DNA of 64,000 nt, from NCBI GenBank assembly GCA_958496175.1, contig OY292279.1, forward strand, positions 19,592,001-19,656,000, in the 5' to 3' direction. Source of the DNA: Sisyra terminalis (taxonomy: Eukaryota; Arthropoda; Insecta; Neuroptera; Sisyridae). The stretch's first letter is position 1. Each line of letters starts with the position of its first letter. A program made the translations under genes and the position numbers. Shown here piece by piece: positions 46,901-59,050 of the stretch. The notes under the pieces are model-generated. The model was not told the origin of the DNA. It saw nothing but the letters and a program-made list of their open reading frames with translations, and did not search any database.

Positions 46901-49507
46901 AAAATTGCTATGGCCCCCTGGTGAATTTTGAAAAGAACAAAAGAGAAATATATTAGAAGGAGGAATCATGAGATCAGCTGGATTATTAAACGCAAAATAA
47001 TACAAATTCTTAGTTCTTAGCTGTTTTGCAATTTATAGAATCTTAATTCCGTTATTATTTTTTAAATACTTGTATAAAGTTCTATTTTTGATGTTGTAGT
47101 GAAATTAAAAAGATTTAATTATACACTATAAAACAGAATAGAATATGTAGTAACATATACAAGTCAATGGTAAAAAATATGCAACTGATGCGTCGCATTT
47201 CGTAGCATGTTTGATTACAAGTCATATTTATGTCTTTGTCCTTTTTTTGTTAAATGCATATAATCTTTTCTACCATCCTTGTTAGACTACATCCTACAGT
47301 TAAAAATATCAAAAAAAGTTATTACTGACTTTTAATATTTTTAAATTTTTGATGCCTTCTTTTATCAGGAATGGTGTTAGTAACATTTTTTGGTGACATA
47401 TCTTTAGACTTGGGTAGTTTTTATGATTTGACTACTGATAATAATTAGCATTTTGATATTTTTAGACAGATAGCTCCTTATTTATTAAAAATTCATGATC
47501 AAAATTCATTTTGAATTCATTCAATAATCAATTTTTGTCAGTTGTATCAGGGTTGGCTGTGAATATTTCACGGGTAACTACATGTTTTTTTAAAATTTGT
47601 CAATTTGAAATGATTTATAGCCGTTTTTTACAAAATTTAAACTACTACTATTAGTTTATAATTTTACAATTTTTACAATTATTTATATATAATATTCAAA
47701 TGTAAAGAAGTATTTACCACCTCATTATTTTATGGGTTATCCATTATTTATATTATGTTAAATACTATCAATGTTCTTTTCATAGTTCTAAAAAATATAT
47801 CATAGTAATTACTTATTTGATACTTATTATGAGTATGGGTCTTGGCCATACTTTTACATTCTTTAGCCTTTTGTAATTTCTGGACTAATTAACGTTTTTG
47901 GGCTAAATCATTGTTCAAATTTAAATTATTTACTAAAATTATTTACTGCGTATTAATTAGCAAAAATCAGATGATTTAAAATGAAATATTTGTTTATACG
48001 TCATATAACCACTACATATCAGTGTATTTCGGAACTAAAATTTTCATTTTTAACGAATGATTTCCCCTATAATTATAAACATTATACTTCTTATTCCTTC
48101 TTATAACGGATCTAGCGAATTTGTTTTTGATACATGCGATTAAAAAAATGAATTTGCGAGTAATGTTTTGTTACTTATGTAGCTTATGTTACTAAAGAAC
48201 AAATTCATAAATTTTATATATTCTTGTGATTCTTGATAATACTTATAAATGCGTTTCCTAGTATGTCACTATATTTGATTCATAACTAGATGGTTCACGT
48301 CATTCTTTTAAATTTGACTTATAAAAATTGTTATATTATTACGTAATAGTTTTTATATATGGTAAGTTATTAAGAACAAACATCTCTTTCAGTCTAAATT
48401 GACATATTACTCAATAAATTACACACATACCTACTTGCATTCAATACAATCAAGGCATTTAGAATTAAAGAGTGAATTTAGCTATTTATATCAATCATAA
48501 TATGGCTAATATTTGCATTTCGCATATATGATATGCAAATATTTCGTCAGTTACCAGATGGGAGATAAAATGATGAAGGAACCATGGTCTTTATTAAAAT
48601 TTCGAAACATATGCTTACTTATTTTATAATTCAAATTCAAATGACTGTACGAATGAATTGCTACTCTCTATGTTTCATCAACCCTTAAAGTCCTACTAAT
48701 CTTTATACAATACTTACAATACTATCATAACTAAAGATTCTTTAATTTGTAAAAAGATAGAACAGATTCGAGCTGACCAATCGCAATAAAAAGGAACCTA
48801 CTGTATTTTTAAATGTATCTTTTGTATTTTAAAGAGAACTTTTGTGATTACTGTGGATAATTATTTTTTTTTTCACGGCTAGAATTACTCCAACTCTTTT
48901 AAGACCAACTTCCGTCGGATATTTAGAACTACGTGATCGGTTTCCGTTATCGCCTCCACGAATTTTCGCCAATCTCTTAAAAAATCACAGCGATGTGAAT
49001 ATTATTCTTGAAGGAATTCGGTATGATTATAGTTTGGGATTTTTAGTTGATTATTTTAGACTGGGAAATATTTTAGAATGGTTCAAGATTTGGTCGAAAA
49101 AACCAGCTTGAAAAAGAAACTGGAATTGGATACATCGGAAGTCAAAGAATGTCTATTCCCGTTCGATTCAGATGAATATTGGGAATGTGCGATGCGTTGG
49201 TTTACCAATCCCGAAAACCACCAAGTTGGAACATGTAAAATGGGAGTTGAGGAAAATCGTATGTTTAATTTAATTGAAACATCTATTATTTGAAGTAAAT
49301 GTTTATAAATGTTTTGATATTTTTAATTTTCTTGCAGCTTTGGCTGTCACCGACGAATCCCTACGAGTTCGAGGAATTCAAAATTTACGAGTCATTGACT
49401 CGAGTATTCTCCCGATTGTTCCCAGTGGTAACTTGGTGGCGCCTGCTATTATGGTTGGAGAGAAGGGAGCCGATCTTGTCAAAGAAGCATGGCCGGAATT
49501 TTCATAA
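40791..49507 (+). CDS. GMC-C: secreted GMC (FAD) oxidoreductase, glucose-dehydrogenase-like
   Basis: Coding exons: 40791-40813, 40872-41115, 41173-41416, 42059-42219, 45355-45612, 45680-45860, 45920-46095, 46145-46290, 48883-49020, 49077-49258, 49338-49507 (640 residues). The start gives the signal peptide [18 protein letters not shown]. Then come a Cys-rich segment ([16 protein letters not shown]), GSGASG (98-103) with Glu122 for FAD ribose binding, [18 protein letters not shown] (171-188, signature 1), [16 protein letters not shown] (signature 2, about 347-362), the substrate-binding C-terminal domain, HQVGTCKMG (His572) and [18 protein letters not shown] (Asn616). Length and motifs fit an intact insect GMC enzyme. 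The predicted role is extracellular FAD-dependent oxidation of a sugar or alcohol, the substrate unknown. Intron positions and phases equal those of GMC-B. AATAAA is at 49543. Confidence 0.93.
42284..42420 (-). repeat. tRNA-derived SINE, copy 4
   Basis: Minus strand GCCTACTGGTGGCCGAGTGG, TTGCTCCAAAACTAGTAGGC, decayed B box GTTTGAGTC, and tail CTCGATTTACGG. It lies in GMC-C intron 4, 64 bp after exon 4. Confidence 0.8.
43076..43197 (-). repeat. tRNA-derived SINE, copy 5 (B box deleted)
   Basis: Minus strand GTCTACTGGTGGCCGAGTGG, CGCTTCAAAACTGGTAGATT, then directly CTTATATCAAATAATTTTC. The B box segment is deleted. The tail TCCTATAGAGTCGCTGAAG is present. Confidence 0.75.
43851..43927. repeat. 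(TC)n microsatellite
   Basis: About 76 bp of uninterrupted TC dinucleotide repeat in GMC-C intron 4. Confidence 0.95.
44321..44628. mobile_element. 308-bp foldback element with about 130-bp TIRs
   Basis: The left arm (44321-44445; ATTGATAAAATGCACTAAAA, GATTGCACCATCGATATTA, GTAAGCTATCTAGTTA) and right arm (44505-44628) are inverses with about 10% mismatches. The loop is about 60 bp. It is non-coding, in GMC-C intron 4. Confidence 0.85.
46684..46900. mobile_element. 217-bp MITE (GCAACGTTGC family), intact copy
   Basis: The ends GGCTCAAGTCCCTTTTAAGT with GGTCAATATCCGGGAACG and the inverse GCCAGATATTGACCGTCG with AAAAAGGATTTGAGTCC form TIRs of about 50 bp. It is in GMC-C intron 8. Confidence 0.8.
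46901..48882. other. Remainder of GMC-C intron 8
   Basis: AT-rich intron DNA with no further exon or recognised repeat. Confidence 0.5.
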
Positions 49508-49660
49508 AATGTATAAATGTAAATTTCAGAGAAACACTATGAAATAAAATAACAAATTCAAACAAATCTTAAAACGTATTTTTATCATGAAAATTTTCAT
49601 GTTGAAAAGGAACCTCTTTTAAATGCGTCATTATTAGTAAATTAGAGTTATTTGATTCTC

Positions 49661-50205
49661 ATCTATACTAACATATAAAATGCAAGCACCAGTTCGTATA
49701 TTTTAACTTTTCTTTTAATTTTTGGATAAGTACCTATTTACGTATATACTTATCCCTAATTAGCTGATACCCGCGACCTGATCTATATGACATATTAACA
49801 TCTCAATAATATTTTCTATTAAGAATTTCAGTCATCCGTAAAATATGAACAATTTTAGAATTTCTCTAATCACCTAAAAGAAATATTTTCCTGAAATTTT
49901 TATAACCAATTAAAATTTGTTTAATTAAAAATTATTTCAATTTTCTCCACAAATGTCTAAGGACATATCTATCAATAAACTGTACGATTATGAAGGCGAT
50001 ATTTTTCCCATCCGTTGGTTTTATGTATATTTTGCCACTTTACTTGATTTTTCTTTCATTATTGCATAAACTATTGTTTGTAGAACAATAAACCGTTCTT
50101 TAATCCCAAATTTAATCAAAATCGGATTAGTCGCTCTTGAATTAAACGAAGACATAGTACAAATTAACAGACAGACAAACCACTTAAAAAATATTAATAT
50201 GGTAT
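49661..50205. mobile_element. Helitron-like ends downstream of GMC-C
   Basis: A + strand start TCTATACTAACATATAAA (49661, as at 1049) is followed, in opposite orientation, by an element whose end reads GGTCGCGGGTATCAGCTAAT (49757-49776 minus) and whose start lies near 50200 (GGTTTGTCTGTCTGTTAATT minus). No coding sequence is seen. Confidence 0.4.
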
Positions 50206-51490
50206 TAAGAGATCTTATAAAGATTATCCATTATTCATTCTTAAACGTACGTATGTAAATTAATTAAAAGTTTAATTAAAATTTTTGATGTTTAAATAGG
50301 TACATTTATCTTAAAAACGACGAAATTTGGCAATAATGTACCCTTTGTGTTTCACGAATGTCAGAATATACACCCAACTCTATTTTCACAGTTCTATGAT
50401 ATTTGGTCCTCTGACAAAATATCCACAGAGCAAATATCTCCAAAAAAAATATCCTCGGACAAAATACCCCTAAGACAAAAAAAAACTAAAACATTATCCC
50501 GACAATGGAATATTTGGTAAGACTACGGTTCTTCCAACCCCATGATTTGAAGAACTCTTATTGATCTTAAAAATAAATAAAACGAAAGGAAAAGAAAGGA
50601 TAAACATTTTAATATTTCGCTTAGCTTACAAGATATCGATGCTCAAAAAATTGAAAAAAAAAATTTTTTCACTAAATCATATACTCCCAAGCAATGCAAG
50701 GGTGAGTCTTCTAAAATTCTTTTCTAGCAATATCAGTAACATTGCCTTTTTTACTTTACTTTTAATTCATTTCGGGAACAAATCGGGTCTTAATTAAATA
50801 AAGATTTCAAATATTGTTATTTCAGTTATGGGAGCTTCGCTCCCGAACCTCCACCAGGGTCTCGCCCCTGTTTCCCTTGTGTATAATTTTTTATGATTAT
50901 ATTTTGAAAATTTAAAAGGGGCAATAATTAATAGTGAAAAGAACAATTGACAATTGGATCTTGGAAGCTATTATTCAGGAAAACGCAGGTAAAAAATAGT
51001 CATTAGTAATCGAAATATCAATTGTCGGGGATATTTTGTCTCAGTGATTTTTGGTTTGAGGATATTTTGCCTAGGGATATTTTGTTAGAAGATCAAGACA
51101 TCGGATTCCGTTTTTACAAGAATTTTTTGTTTTAGCACGAATTCCAAAAAAAAATCATAATTTTAGCAATGTATGTCCACACATGGGTTAGTGACTTGGT
51201 CATGGCTTAGTTACGATTTATTCCCTGGGCAAGGAAAATGTCCAATTTCGTTGCAACTTTTCTCTTTATATTGTGGTACTTCAACTTAGATGCAGAATAG
51301 TTACAAAATTGGTTTTTATACCCAATTGTAATTCCAATTTCTATGTTTTACATCTTTATGATTGATATTTCACTAAAGACAAATTTTACTTTTATTTTGA
51401 ACGGTTCTTAGGAAAATATTTAAAGTTTTTTCATTTTAAAATAGTGGAGAATAACTCCAAATATTACCATAAGTTGCATGCATTTTTTAT
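50206..51490. other. Intergenic DNA, nothing coding
   Basis: About 50400-50510 and 51020-51100 share GATATTTTG/ACAAAATATCC-type words in opposite orientation (for example ACAAAATATCC and GGATATTTTG), suggesting a diverged inverted repeat. A short GC-richer block (GCTTCGCTCCCGAACCTCC) is at about 50833. Confidence 0.35.
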
Positions 51491-51650
51491 CGTTATTTAC
51501 CGTCGCTTTATAACTGCCAAGGTCTTTAACGACTCTTGCTTTGATAAAAATTCGTAATCGAAAACTATCGAAAACTTCCTCGATACAATATTCGAACCCA
51601 ATATCTACCAATTTTGAAGCGGTAACCTTGACCACTCGGTCACTGGTAGG
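51491..51650 (-). repeat. tRNA-derived SINE, copy 6
   Basis: Minus strand TCCTACCAGTGACCGAGTGG, CGCTTCAAAATTGGTAGATA, B box GGGTTCGAATATT, and the complete tail ending TTATAAAGCGACGGTAAATA. Confidence 0.85.
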
Positions 51651-52210
51651 ATTTTCATGTATTTTTTACATGATTTTTGTATACATTTTTTAGTAGCATA
51701 TCTACCATTTGAAAAGGCGTTGGGTATTTATCATTACGAAAAAATAAAATGAAAACAAAATTTAACCTACATAATGGTGTTGGATATCATTGGGTAGGTT
51801 TTAAAAGTTATAAACTAAAAAAAAATATTTCTAGCAATTTTGCCTTTAATCTTATTATGAATTAGCAGAATATTGATTTCTAAAGATGTAAAAGTCGTGT
51901 TGTAGAGATATGAACAATATCTTTTATAGAAAAAATTGCAACAACCCTTTTATTGGTTTTTGGGGTAGATAACAAATTTAAACAAAAAATGTTTTCTGAA
52001 ATTAGTATCACACGAAGACAATGTCGTTGGTAATCAAAAAATTAGATCTATAAAACTTAATTTTACTTAATAAAATTTAGTAGAAGTTTCATATTGCCAG
52101 TCTCCTAGATACAACTGAAAACAATATTACAGAGATCAAAGAGGGTATTGGTTACAAATATCTTATTGTCTTTTGTAAATATTTTTTATCACTATTTATG
52201 TAAATAAATG

Positions 52211-52640
52211 AGTCTGATGGTATTTCTTTATTAGGTCGTTTTTTTTATCATGTTTCAAGAGAAAACAATAGTCTGTGTCATATTGTGAATAAATTTTCAT
52301 CGTATTAACGGTTAACCACAGTTCCACAATTCCACTTTAAAGTTTCAAAAAGGACAGTTTCAAATTCCAATAAAGCTTGTAAGGATTGATTTTTTTTCTT
52401 ATTTTATTGAGTAAAATATTGTTTGACAAAATCACCTTAAGGTAATAATGGTAAAAGTTTAACAATATAAAGGATAATTCACTGGAAAACTATATTGAAC
52501 TATATTGATTAGTATTTCTTTATAAGGGTGGTTTTTACAGCATGTTTGAAGAGAAAGTATTTTCCTGTGTCTCATTGCGAAGAAATTGTTATCTTATGCA
52601 TTAAGAATCTTGTTTACGTTACCTTTTAAAAAAAAACTAC
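52211..52640 (+). repeat. Degenerate two-copy tandem repeat (about 300-bp offset)
   Basis: TATTTCTTTATTAGGTCG with ATGTTTCAAGAGAAAAC and CTGTGTCATATTG at 52219-52290 recurs as TATTTCTTTATAAGGGTGG, ATGTTTGAAGAGAAAG and CTGTGTCTCATTG at 52513-52580. Confidence 0.55.
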
Positions 52641-52659
52641 ACTTTTAAATCGGAATTTT

Positions 52660-52752
52660 ATGAAGTTTACACTCGTGGTCACCATTGTTTTATTTCTATC
52701 CGTCCCTATGGCTATACTTTTCCCCAAATTCTTAGCTCCATCAGCCTCTTGA
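52660..52752 (+). CDS. Signal-peptide-like micro-ORF (speculative)
   Basis: A 30-codon frame with ATG at 52660 and TGA at 52750-52752 begins MKFTLVVTIVLFLSVPMA, a textbook signal peptide, and the block is less AT-rich than its surroundings. It could be the first exon or whole of a small secreted peptide, or chance. No TATA box, acceptor or further exon could be tied to it. Confidence 0.2.
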   Translation: MKFTLVVTIVLFLSVPMAILFPKFLAPSAS

Positions 52753-53772
52753 AAATAATTGTAATGTGTCATACATTCGACACTCGTGAGCTAGTTATGT
52801 CCAATAATACAACACAACTAACAATATCCAGTAAGAGACATCTCTACTAAGTCACATATGAAAACAAGTAATTAAGTTTTTTATACTTTTTACTTTTTTA
52901 ACTGTAAAATTTACTCCAAGGTTTAAATGTATTTTGAAAGTCTTGCTATAAAGTATCATTTTTTTTCTACCGTACCTTTACTCTATTACCATTTAAAATG
53001 CTTTCGACACATTTAAAAAATTTCGTCTTTGTATCCATATATTATTTTCTTTCGGTTCTTCAAAGTTCAATTTATGAATTTATTCATAATTTTATTAAAT
53101 CTTAATTAAATGTTTCCATTCCGTCTTCAAGTGATAAGAAAGTTGGACAACAATTAGCCTAATTGCCCACTTCTTCTCAAGTGAAAGAGCGTACTTTTTA
53201 ATGTTTAGCTAAAAGAGAAAAAGTTTTCATAATATAAATGCATAAAAATACATCTTTATAAACACCGGAGAAAATTATTACTCTACCGATACTTCATTTT
53301 CCAATTATTTTCTTTCTTGTCGCCCAGTATTGCTTCGAGTTTGGAAATTATAAAAATTTAATTGGTTTTCTTCTTCATACCAAATAAAAACATTTTAAAT
53401 TTTCAGATTAAGATTAATTTAATTAAAAGCTTAAATAAAACTCTAATAAAATCTGGGGTTAAAGAGTACTATCAAAACTTTGTGACTCCCCATTTTAGTG
53501 AGGCGTACACCTCAACAATAATAATTTTCTTTCAATATTTGTACAGTGAAAAGTTGTTAGCATACGTAAAATAGAATTGAAACCAGAAAAACATGGATTT
53601 TTTTAATGATGAAAAAAAAAATTGTATCCTTATAAATTAAAACATTATTGTAGTCTAAAATTTCTACTTTTTTTAGAAAAGCAAATCCAATTAAATGTAG
53701 GAGAAAATTATGATTTGGAAAAACACACTATTCTTTTTTACTCTTTAAAACAAAACGGTTTTCTTGTTTTTT

Positions 53773-53913
53773 GTTGTTTATCATCACTTTAGCGACTCTG
53801 GGGTTAATCAAAAACCGTATTGAAAAATATTAAAAATTTACTCGATACGACAATCGAACCCACCACCTACCAATTCTGAAGTGGTCATATTAACCACTCG
53901 GCCACCAATAGGC
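53773..53913 (-). repeat. tRNA-derived SINE, copy 7
   Basis: Minus strand GCCTATTGGTGGCCGAGTGG, ACTTCAGAATTGGTAGGTGG, B box GGGTTCGATTG, and tail ACCCCAGAGTCGCTAAAG. It ends 94 bp before the mariner element. Confidence 0.85.
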
Positions 53914-54007
53914 TTCATTTTTTTTTATTTTTAAAGAAGGAAAAGAACTGTTAAACAATCTTAGAAAACTATTTTTTTTCAAAGACAAAAAAGCTCATAA
54001 GAATATA

Positions 54008-54944
54008 AAGGGTATTTCAATAAGAGCACAAGATTTGAATTGTGCGCCATATTTGATGGCCATAATATCACATAATTATGACATAATAAATCGAAAGTTA
54101 ACAGATGGAAGTTAGTAAACATACAACAGTAGACCATAAACAGCGAAGAGAATTCACCAATGGATTCTTCAGCAACCTGCTGATTTTTCAAGCAAAATCA
54201 TTTCCAGCACTGAGGCCATTTTCACTTCGATGGCTTCATGAATAGGTAAAACTGTAGTATTTGGGGCTTTGAAAATCCACGAATGATTCATCTTAATGCA
54301 ATGCATCTACAACAGGTTACTGTATGGTGTGTATTATGGTCTGGAGGAATAATTGGACCGTTTTTCTTCGAAAACGAAGATGGTAATGCAGCAACGGTGA
54401 ATGGTGAACGTTATCGTGATATAATAACAGTTTCTTGTGCCTCATTTGGAAGCTATTGATCTTGACAACATGTGGTTTCAGCAGGATGGAGCCATATACC
54501 ATATCACCCGTGAAACATTGACGATCGTGCATGTGTTTGCTCCTGGTCGTGTCATTTCCCGATTAGGTAACCAGAATTGGTCTTCACGTTCTTGCGATTT
54601 AACGCCTTTAGATTTTTGGTTGTGGAATTATCTATAGTACAGTATCTATAGTGTCTATAGTTACAGGTTTATGCCAGTAAGCTTGCAACCATCGAAGCAT
54701 TGAAAGCCGAAATTAGACGCTGTATTAATGAAATACCACCACATGTATTCAATAATGTTATTGAAAATTTCGTCAAAAAGGTATGCAAATGCCAGCAAAG
54801 CCGTGGCGCCCATTTAAAAAAAAATTGTTTCATACATAATTCCCAAATGTCTATTTTCAAAATCAATAAATATTTCAATACTTTGCTACAGAAAACCATG
54901 TTTTATTGAACACTGATATCTTGCGCTCTTATTGAAACACCCTT
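54008..54944 (+). mobile_element. Internally deleted mariner-superfamily element with intact TIRs
   Basis: The ends AAGGGT(A/G)TTTCAATAAGAGC match as 27-bp inverted repeats with two mismatches and are flanked by TA on both sides (54006-54007, 54945-54946), the IS630/Tc1/mariner target. Inside, the + strand carries a broken transposase. A first frame (from about 54262; VTVWCVLWSGGIIGPFFFEN) is followed by a frameshifted frame at 54437-54637 (DNMWFQQDGA, then SCDLTPLDFWLWNYL) and a third from about 54674 (KLATIEALKAEIRRC to the C terminus). The last two catalytic-type aspartates (QQDG and PLDF) have 41 residues between them, as in DD41D (rosa-like) elements. The N-terminal DNA-binding part and first aspartate region are missing or scrambled. 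It cannot be autonomous. Confidence 0.85.
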
Positions 54945-54946
54945 TA

Positions 54947-57009
54947 GTAGCGACTGATCTCATTTTATAGCAAAAAGTATATTTTTGCATATAACTGCGA
55001 AATATTCTAAACTAAGATCTGTTATTGACTTTTTTATAAATTTAAATTAGTTTTTGTACTTTCATTTATGTTTTAAAGTTTTCTAATATTTGAAACCTAC
55101 CCCCCCCCCATTTTCATACAAAATTGGGTTCACATTGCGCGGATTTGTATTACGTGCTTTTTTTAGGGAATGTAACTACCGTACAGTTGAAGGGATTACT
55201 GTATGACCCTTAAGTTTTAAAAAGTTTTTTCTTTTCTAATTTCCATAGGTAGGTAGTAGGAAAAAGTATCTCTGACTGAAATTCTTACTTAGAACTAAAT
55301 AGTCTAAATTCCTTTTGATTTAGAAATACTAAAATATAATTAAGAACATCTATCAGTTAACCAATTAAACAAAATACTTTGAAAATATTTACTTTCAATT
55401 AAGTTAAAGTCTAAATCAATGTATTTTATTCAATGCACAACTTTTGTTCAACAAGCTTGACAAATCCAACTTAAATTTGGCAAAATTTCAAATAGGTCTG
55501 ATCCAAGTTTATTATAGAATCCAACTATAGGAAAACGGTCTAATCTCTTGAAAACATTTTTTCCCATCAATTTGTTTTTACTCGAGGAAATTAGCATTTT
55601 CTTTTGCCTAGCGTATTTGTTTTAAATAAAATAAATTTCTCAAAAGAAGTTCTCAAATTTTTGGACGACAAAATGCATCCTGACAATTTGAAAACCACTC
55701 TGATTGCGTATTTTAATTAAAAACCATTATCTGGCACATATAAAGAAAACAGTTCAAAAGAAAATCAAAACACTTTCTCACATTTCCATTTCCTTGCTAT
55801 ATTTTCTCATTATCGTGATAATGAGTGCACGAGAAAATTAATATTTCTTCAGCTTGTGTTGTCTTCTGCAAAACTTGATTTCCTTTTTCAGAAAATATGA
55901 TGATAAGGAATTGTTTCACATTTCTAATCATAAACATTAACGTCGCAACGATTCCAAACGTTTCGCTCATTTTTCGAATAATTGATTTTTGCTCTTTTGA
56001 TTCAATTAATTCAATTACGTCTGTGAATACTTCATATTAATTATATAACTATTCAAATTAATACAAACATGGGAAATTTTTTTTCGTTAATATTATATAA
56101 ATATCATTTTCAACAACAAAAAAAGATTGATTTTATTTGTAAACTTACCAGAAATATTTTCCATTATATTTCATTGTATTTTTAATCTTACAACTACGTA
56201 ACCTTCTCATTTTATTTCACTGTAATGTTTACTATGCTTAATTAAAACTGAACTGAATTGTTCAATTCAGAACAAATCTTGTACTTGTTATCAGTTACAA
56301 CCATATAAAGAGGTTACTTAACCGTAGTCGAATGAAAGGTTATCAAAAGGTGTAATTTAATTGACTAAAGAAATTTATTTTACAATTTTTAAAAAATATT
56401 TTTATAATTTTGATAAAATAAAGTAGACATAATAAATGGAAAACAATTCCGTTAAAACTTTATTGTTCATTATTTATTGCCTACCGAACGAAAAATAGAT
56501 GTAGTACTTAAGTCTACAAAAACCTTCTTGAGTACAGTAAGTGTCCGACCGAACTTTTGGTTTCGGTTTCAGTCTAGTTTCAGCCAAAAAAGCAAGTTTC
56601 GGCTGTCGTTAAACCAAAACTATGACCGAAACCGAAATTGAATTCGTGAGATGAAAATGTTGAGAATTGTTTCTCGCTTATAATATTAGATTCTTTAATT
56701 ATGAATATTGATCGTACTATCAATTATCAGTTCATTAAAAAAAAATTTAATATTTCCTTTTAATAATATTGAAATAGTACCTGAATAAGTCGAAAAACCA
56801 AAGAAACGTAATACACAAAAATAAAAATTAAAAATAAAAAAAATAATAATAAATTCCCCGTATCAAAGAGAATATAAAAATTTATAATTGTTTCCGAACT
56901 TTAAAAGAAATACTTAACTTTGTTTAAGTTAAGCAAATTATCAAACGGGAATAGTACAGTTAAAGGATGAATAGCAGAAATCAGAAAAAAAATCAAAGAG
57001 ATGAAAACA
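54947..57009. other. Intergenic DNA with a possible hAT-like terminus
   Basis: No gene is seen. GTGTCCGACCGAACTTTTGG at 56541 with repeated GGTTTCGG/CCGAAACCG matches the sequence at 842-901 and looks like a transposon end. A poly-C run is at about 55101-55110. Confidence 0.35.
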
Positions 57010-57425
57010 AACCGACCGAAGAAATAGCCATAAAAAAGCTCTGGTAATCGTTCCAAAAAAGCTCTTCACAAAACATAGTTTACAAAAAACAAAAATGGTG
57101 ACAAGGATTTACTGTTTAGTTTCTAATTATAGGGTTTATAACAAGTCTAATAATGCAGTATTATCAACAATCTTCTTATAAATAACAACAATTTATTTCA
57201 AATATTTCATTTTAGAAATGGATATAAAAATGGCCACAGAAAAAGCTCTGGGTAATAACTCCAAAAAACTCCTCACAAAACATAGCTTACGGAAAAAAAA
57301 TATGTTGATAAGGAGTTGCTGTTTAGTTTCTACCATAATCATAACTTTTATAACAAAAACTTATAATTAATGCAGTATTATCAATAATCTACTTATAAAT
57401 AACAATAGTTTATTTTCTCTTCAAT
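57010..57425 (+). repeat. Two-copy tandem duplication (about 207-bp unit)
   Basis: AAAGCTCTGGTAAT, CTTCACAAAACATAG, ACTGTTTAGTTTCTA, TAATGCAGTATTATCAA and TACTTATAAATAACAA-type blocks occur in the same order at 57035-57200 and 57242-57412. Confidence 0.75.
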
Positions 57426-57949
57426 TGTTGATTTTTAAATTCAATTAAACGAAAATTGAGGGGAATGAAAACACCTGTTACATCAATTCCTATCAAACTA
57501 CAAGAATATACATAAATTTGTAGTATTAATTGATTTCATAATCAGGTGTTAAAGAAAATTTGATGACAATAACTTATTAATAATTACCTACCAGAAGATG
57601 ACGAATTTATATTTGAAATGAAGAGCTTTACTCAATAATAAGAGGCAGAGAAGCTTTATGATTATTTTGTTCGTATTCCCTCGATATTTCCATAAATATA
57701 TATTGGATTCTCTTTTTATGCGAACTATTTTAATGAAATGTAGAAGTTATGCGGTTTATATTTTAAGAAACATTTTTTTTAAATTTTTTAAATTTTAGAA
57801 CATTTTTCACGTTAAAAGGGTAAGAAATTCAAATATTTTTTTATTCCAGACATTTCGCTTCTTTTCAAGGATAATTTACAATAAAATTTATCAATCGGGC
57901 AAAGATGTAATTAATTATCAGTTGACTCATAAATAGACATTGGATTTTA

Positions 57950-59050
57950 TGCATTTACATGTTTGCATATTTAACTGCATATAATTCTATTTTTATAGCG
58001 TTATTGCATATTTTGGTACTTTTTCATTGACAAAAGTTATTTTGGTAGTTATACGTGTAAGACGTGTTGTATTATGACGTCGACACTTCCCCCTTATGTC
58101 AAGCTCTGAAAGTATCGTACCCAATATTGTTTCACATCACCTGGCTAGCCCACGGATTATACCAAGTTGCGGAAAAGATCAGAAACAAATTCGGGATAGT
58201 CAATAAATTGATTTCTTTTATAAAAAAGAGCTCTTAAAAGTACTACGGCGACTAAAAGCATACAAAGAGCAACTACCAAACGTAACACTATCCCAAAAAT
58301 AATTTTAACACGGTGGGTAACTTGGTAGAAAGCTTTATTGTTTTATGCTGAATATTTCGAAACTATAAAAGAAGTAATTGTAAAATTTGAAAGATCAGAC
58401 ACCATTACAATCAATTCATGCAAGCTTTCATATGAGGATTCTTCAATGAAAAAAATATATTGCTGATAATACAACATATTTTAGCATTATACTGGATACA
58501 ATTGAGAAACTAGACACATTCCTCTATACAAGTCTATGGAAATATTCGAAAAAATGATTCAATAGAATAACGACCTTTCGAGTAAACTATTGCAATAGGT
58601 TCGTAGCAAATTAAATGCAGTTTTGTATAAAACCCCCGGTTTTGAAGGAATAAAGAAAATTGATGCATTATCAACGGTTCTTTTGAAGAGATCTCTGAAA
58701 ATTCGGCCAAATTTCAAATTCTGTCCAGTAACGTAAGTTGCCGTCGAAAGTTCATTTTCAGCTTTTCACCGTTTTTATCTATATGGTCCAATTGTATACC
58801 TAAACCATCCAAGGTCCCACCCAAATACACAGAAAATTTCTGGAGAATAGGTCTGGCGGCTTAGGAGAAGCTCAGTACTGTACATAAGTACAGAAGAATT
58901 ATATATATTAAGATAAATATAATGAGAAAATAAACGTAGATTCTAATAATAAATGTTTTTTGATTGTGCATATTGTATGCATATATCGCCTTTTTTAGTG
59001 CATATTTGCATGCATATTTTGGTATTTTGGTAGTGCATATTATGCGATGT
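57950..59050 (+). pseudogene. Decayed hAT-superfamily transposase element
   Basis: Three broken frames on the + strand give recognisable pieces in order: from 58136 [17 protein letters not shown]...[10 protein letters not shown]; then, frameshifted, LRRLKAYKEQLPNVTLSQK; then, after a stop, TRWVTW followed by ALLFYAEYFETIKEVIVKF (about 58310-58390). These resemble the CLAH / VNKLIS-VKK / TRWGTWLEA blocks of a hAT-type transposase family common in insects (often annotated CGGBP1-like). Clusters of TGCATAT words at 57955-58015 and 58965-59045 would be its subterminal repeats. It has many stops and is long dead. Family assignment is from recognition of the blocks, not a search. Confidence 0.6.
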
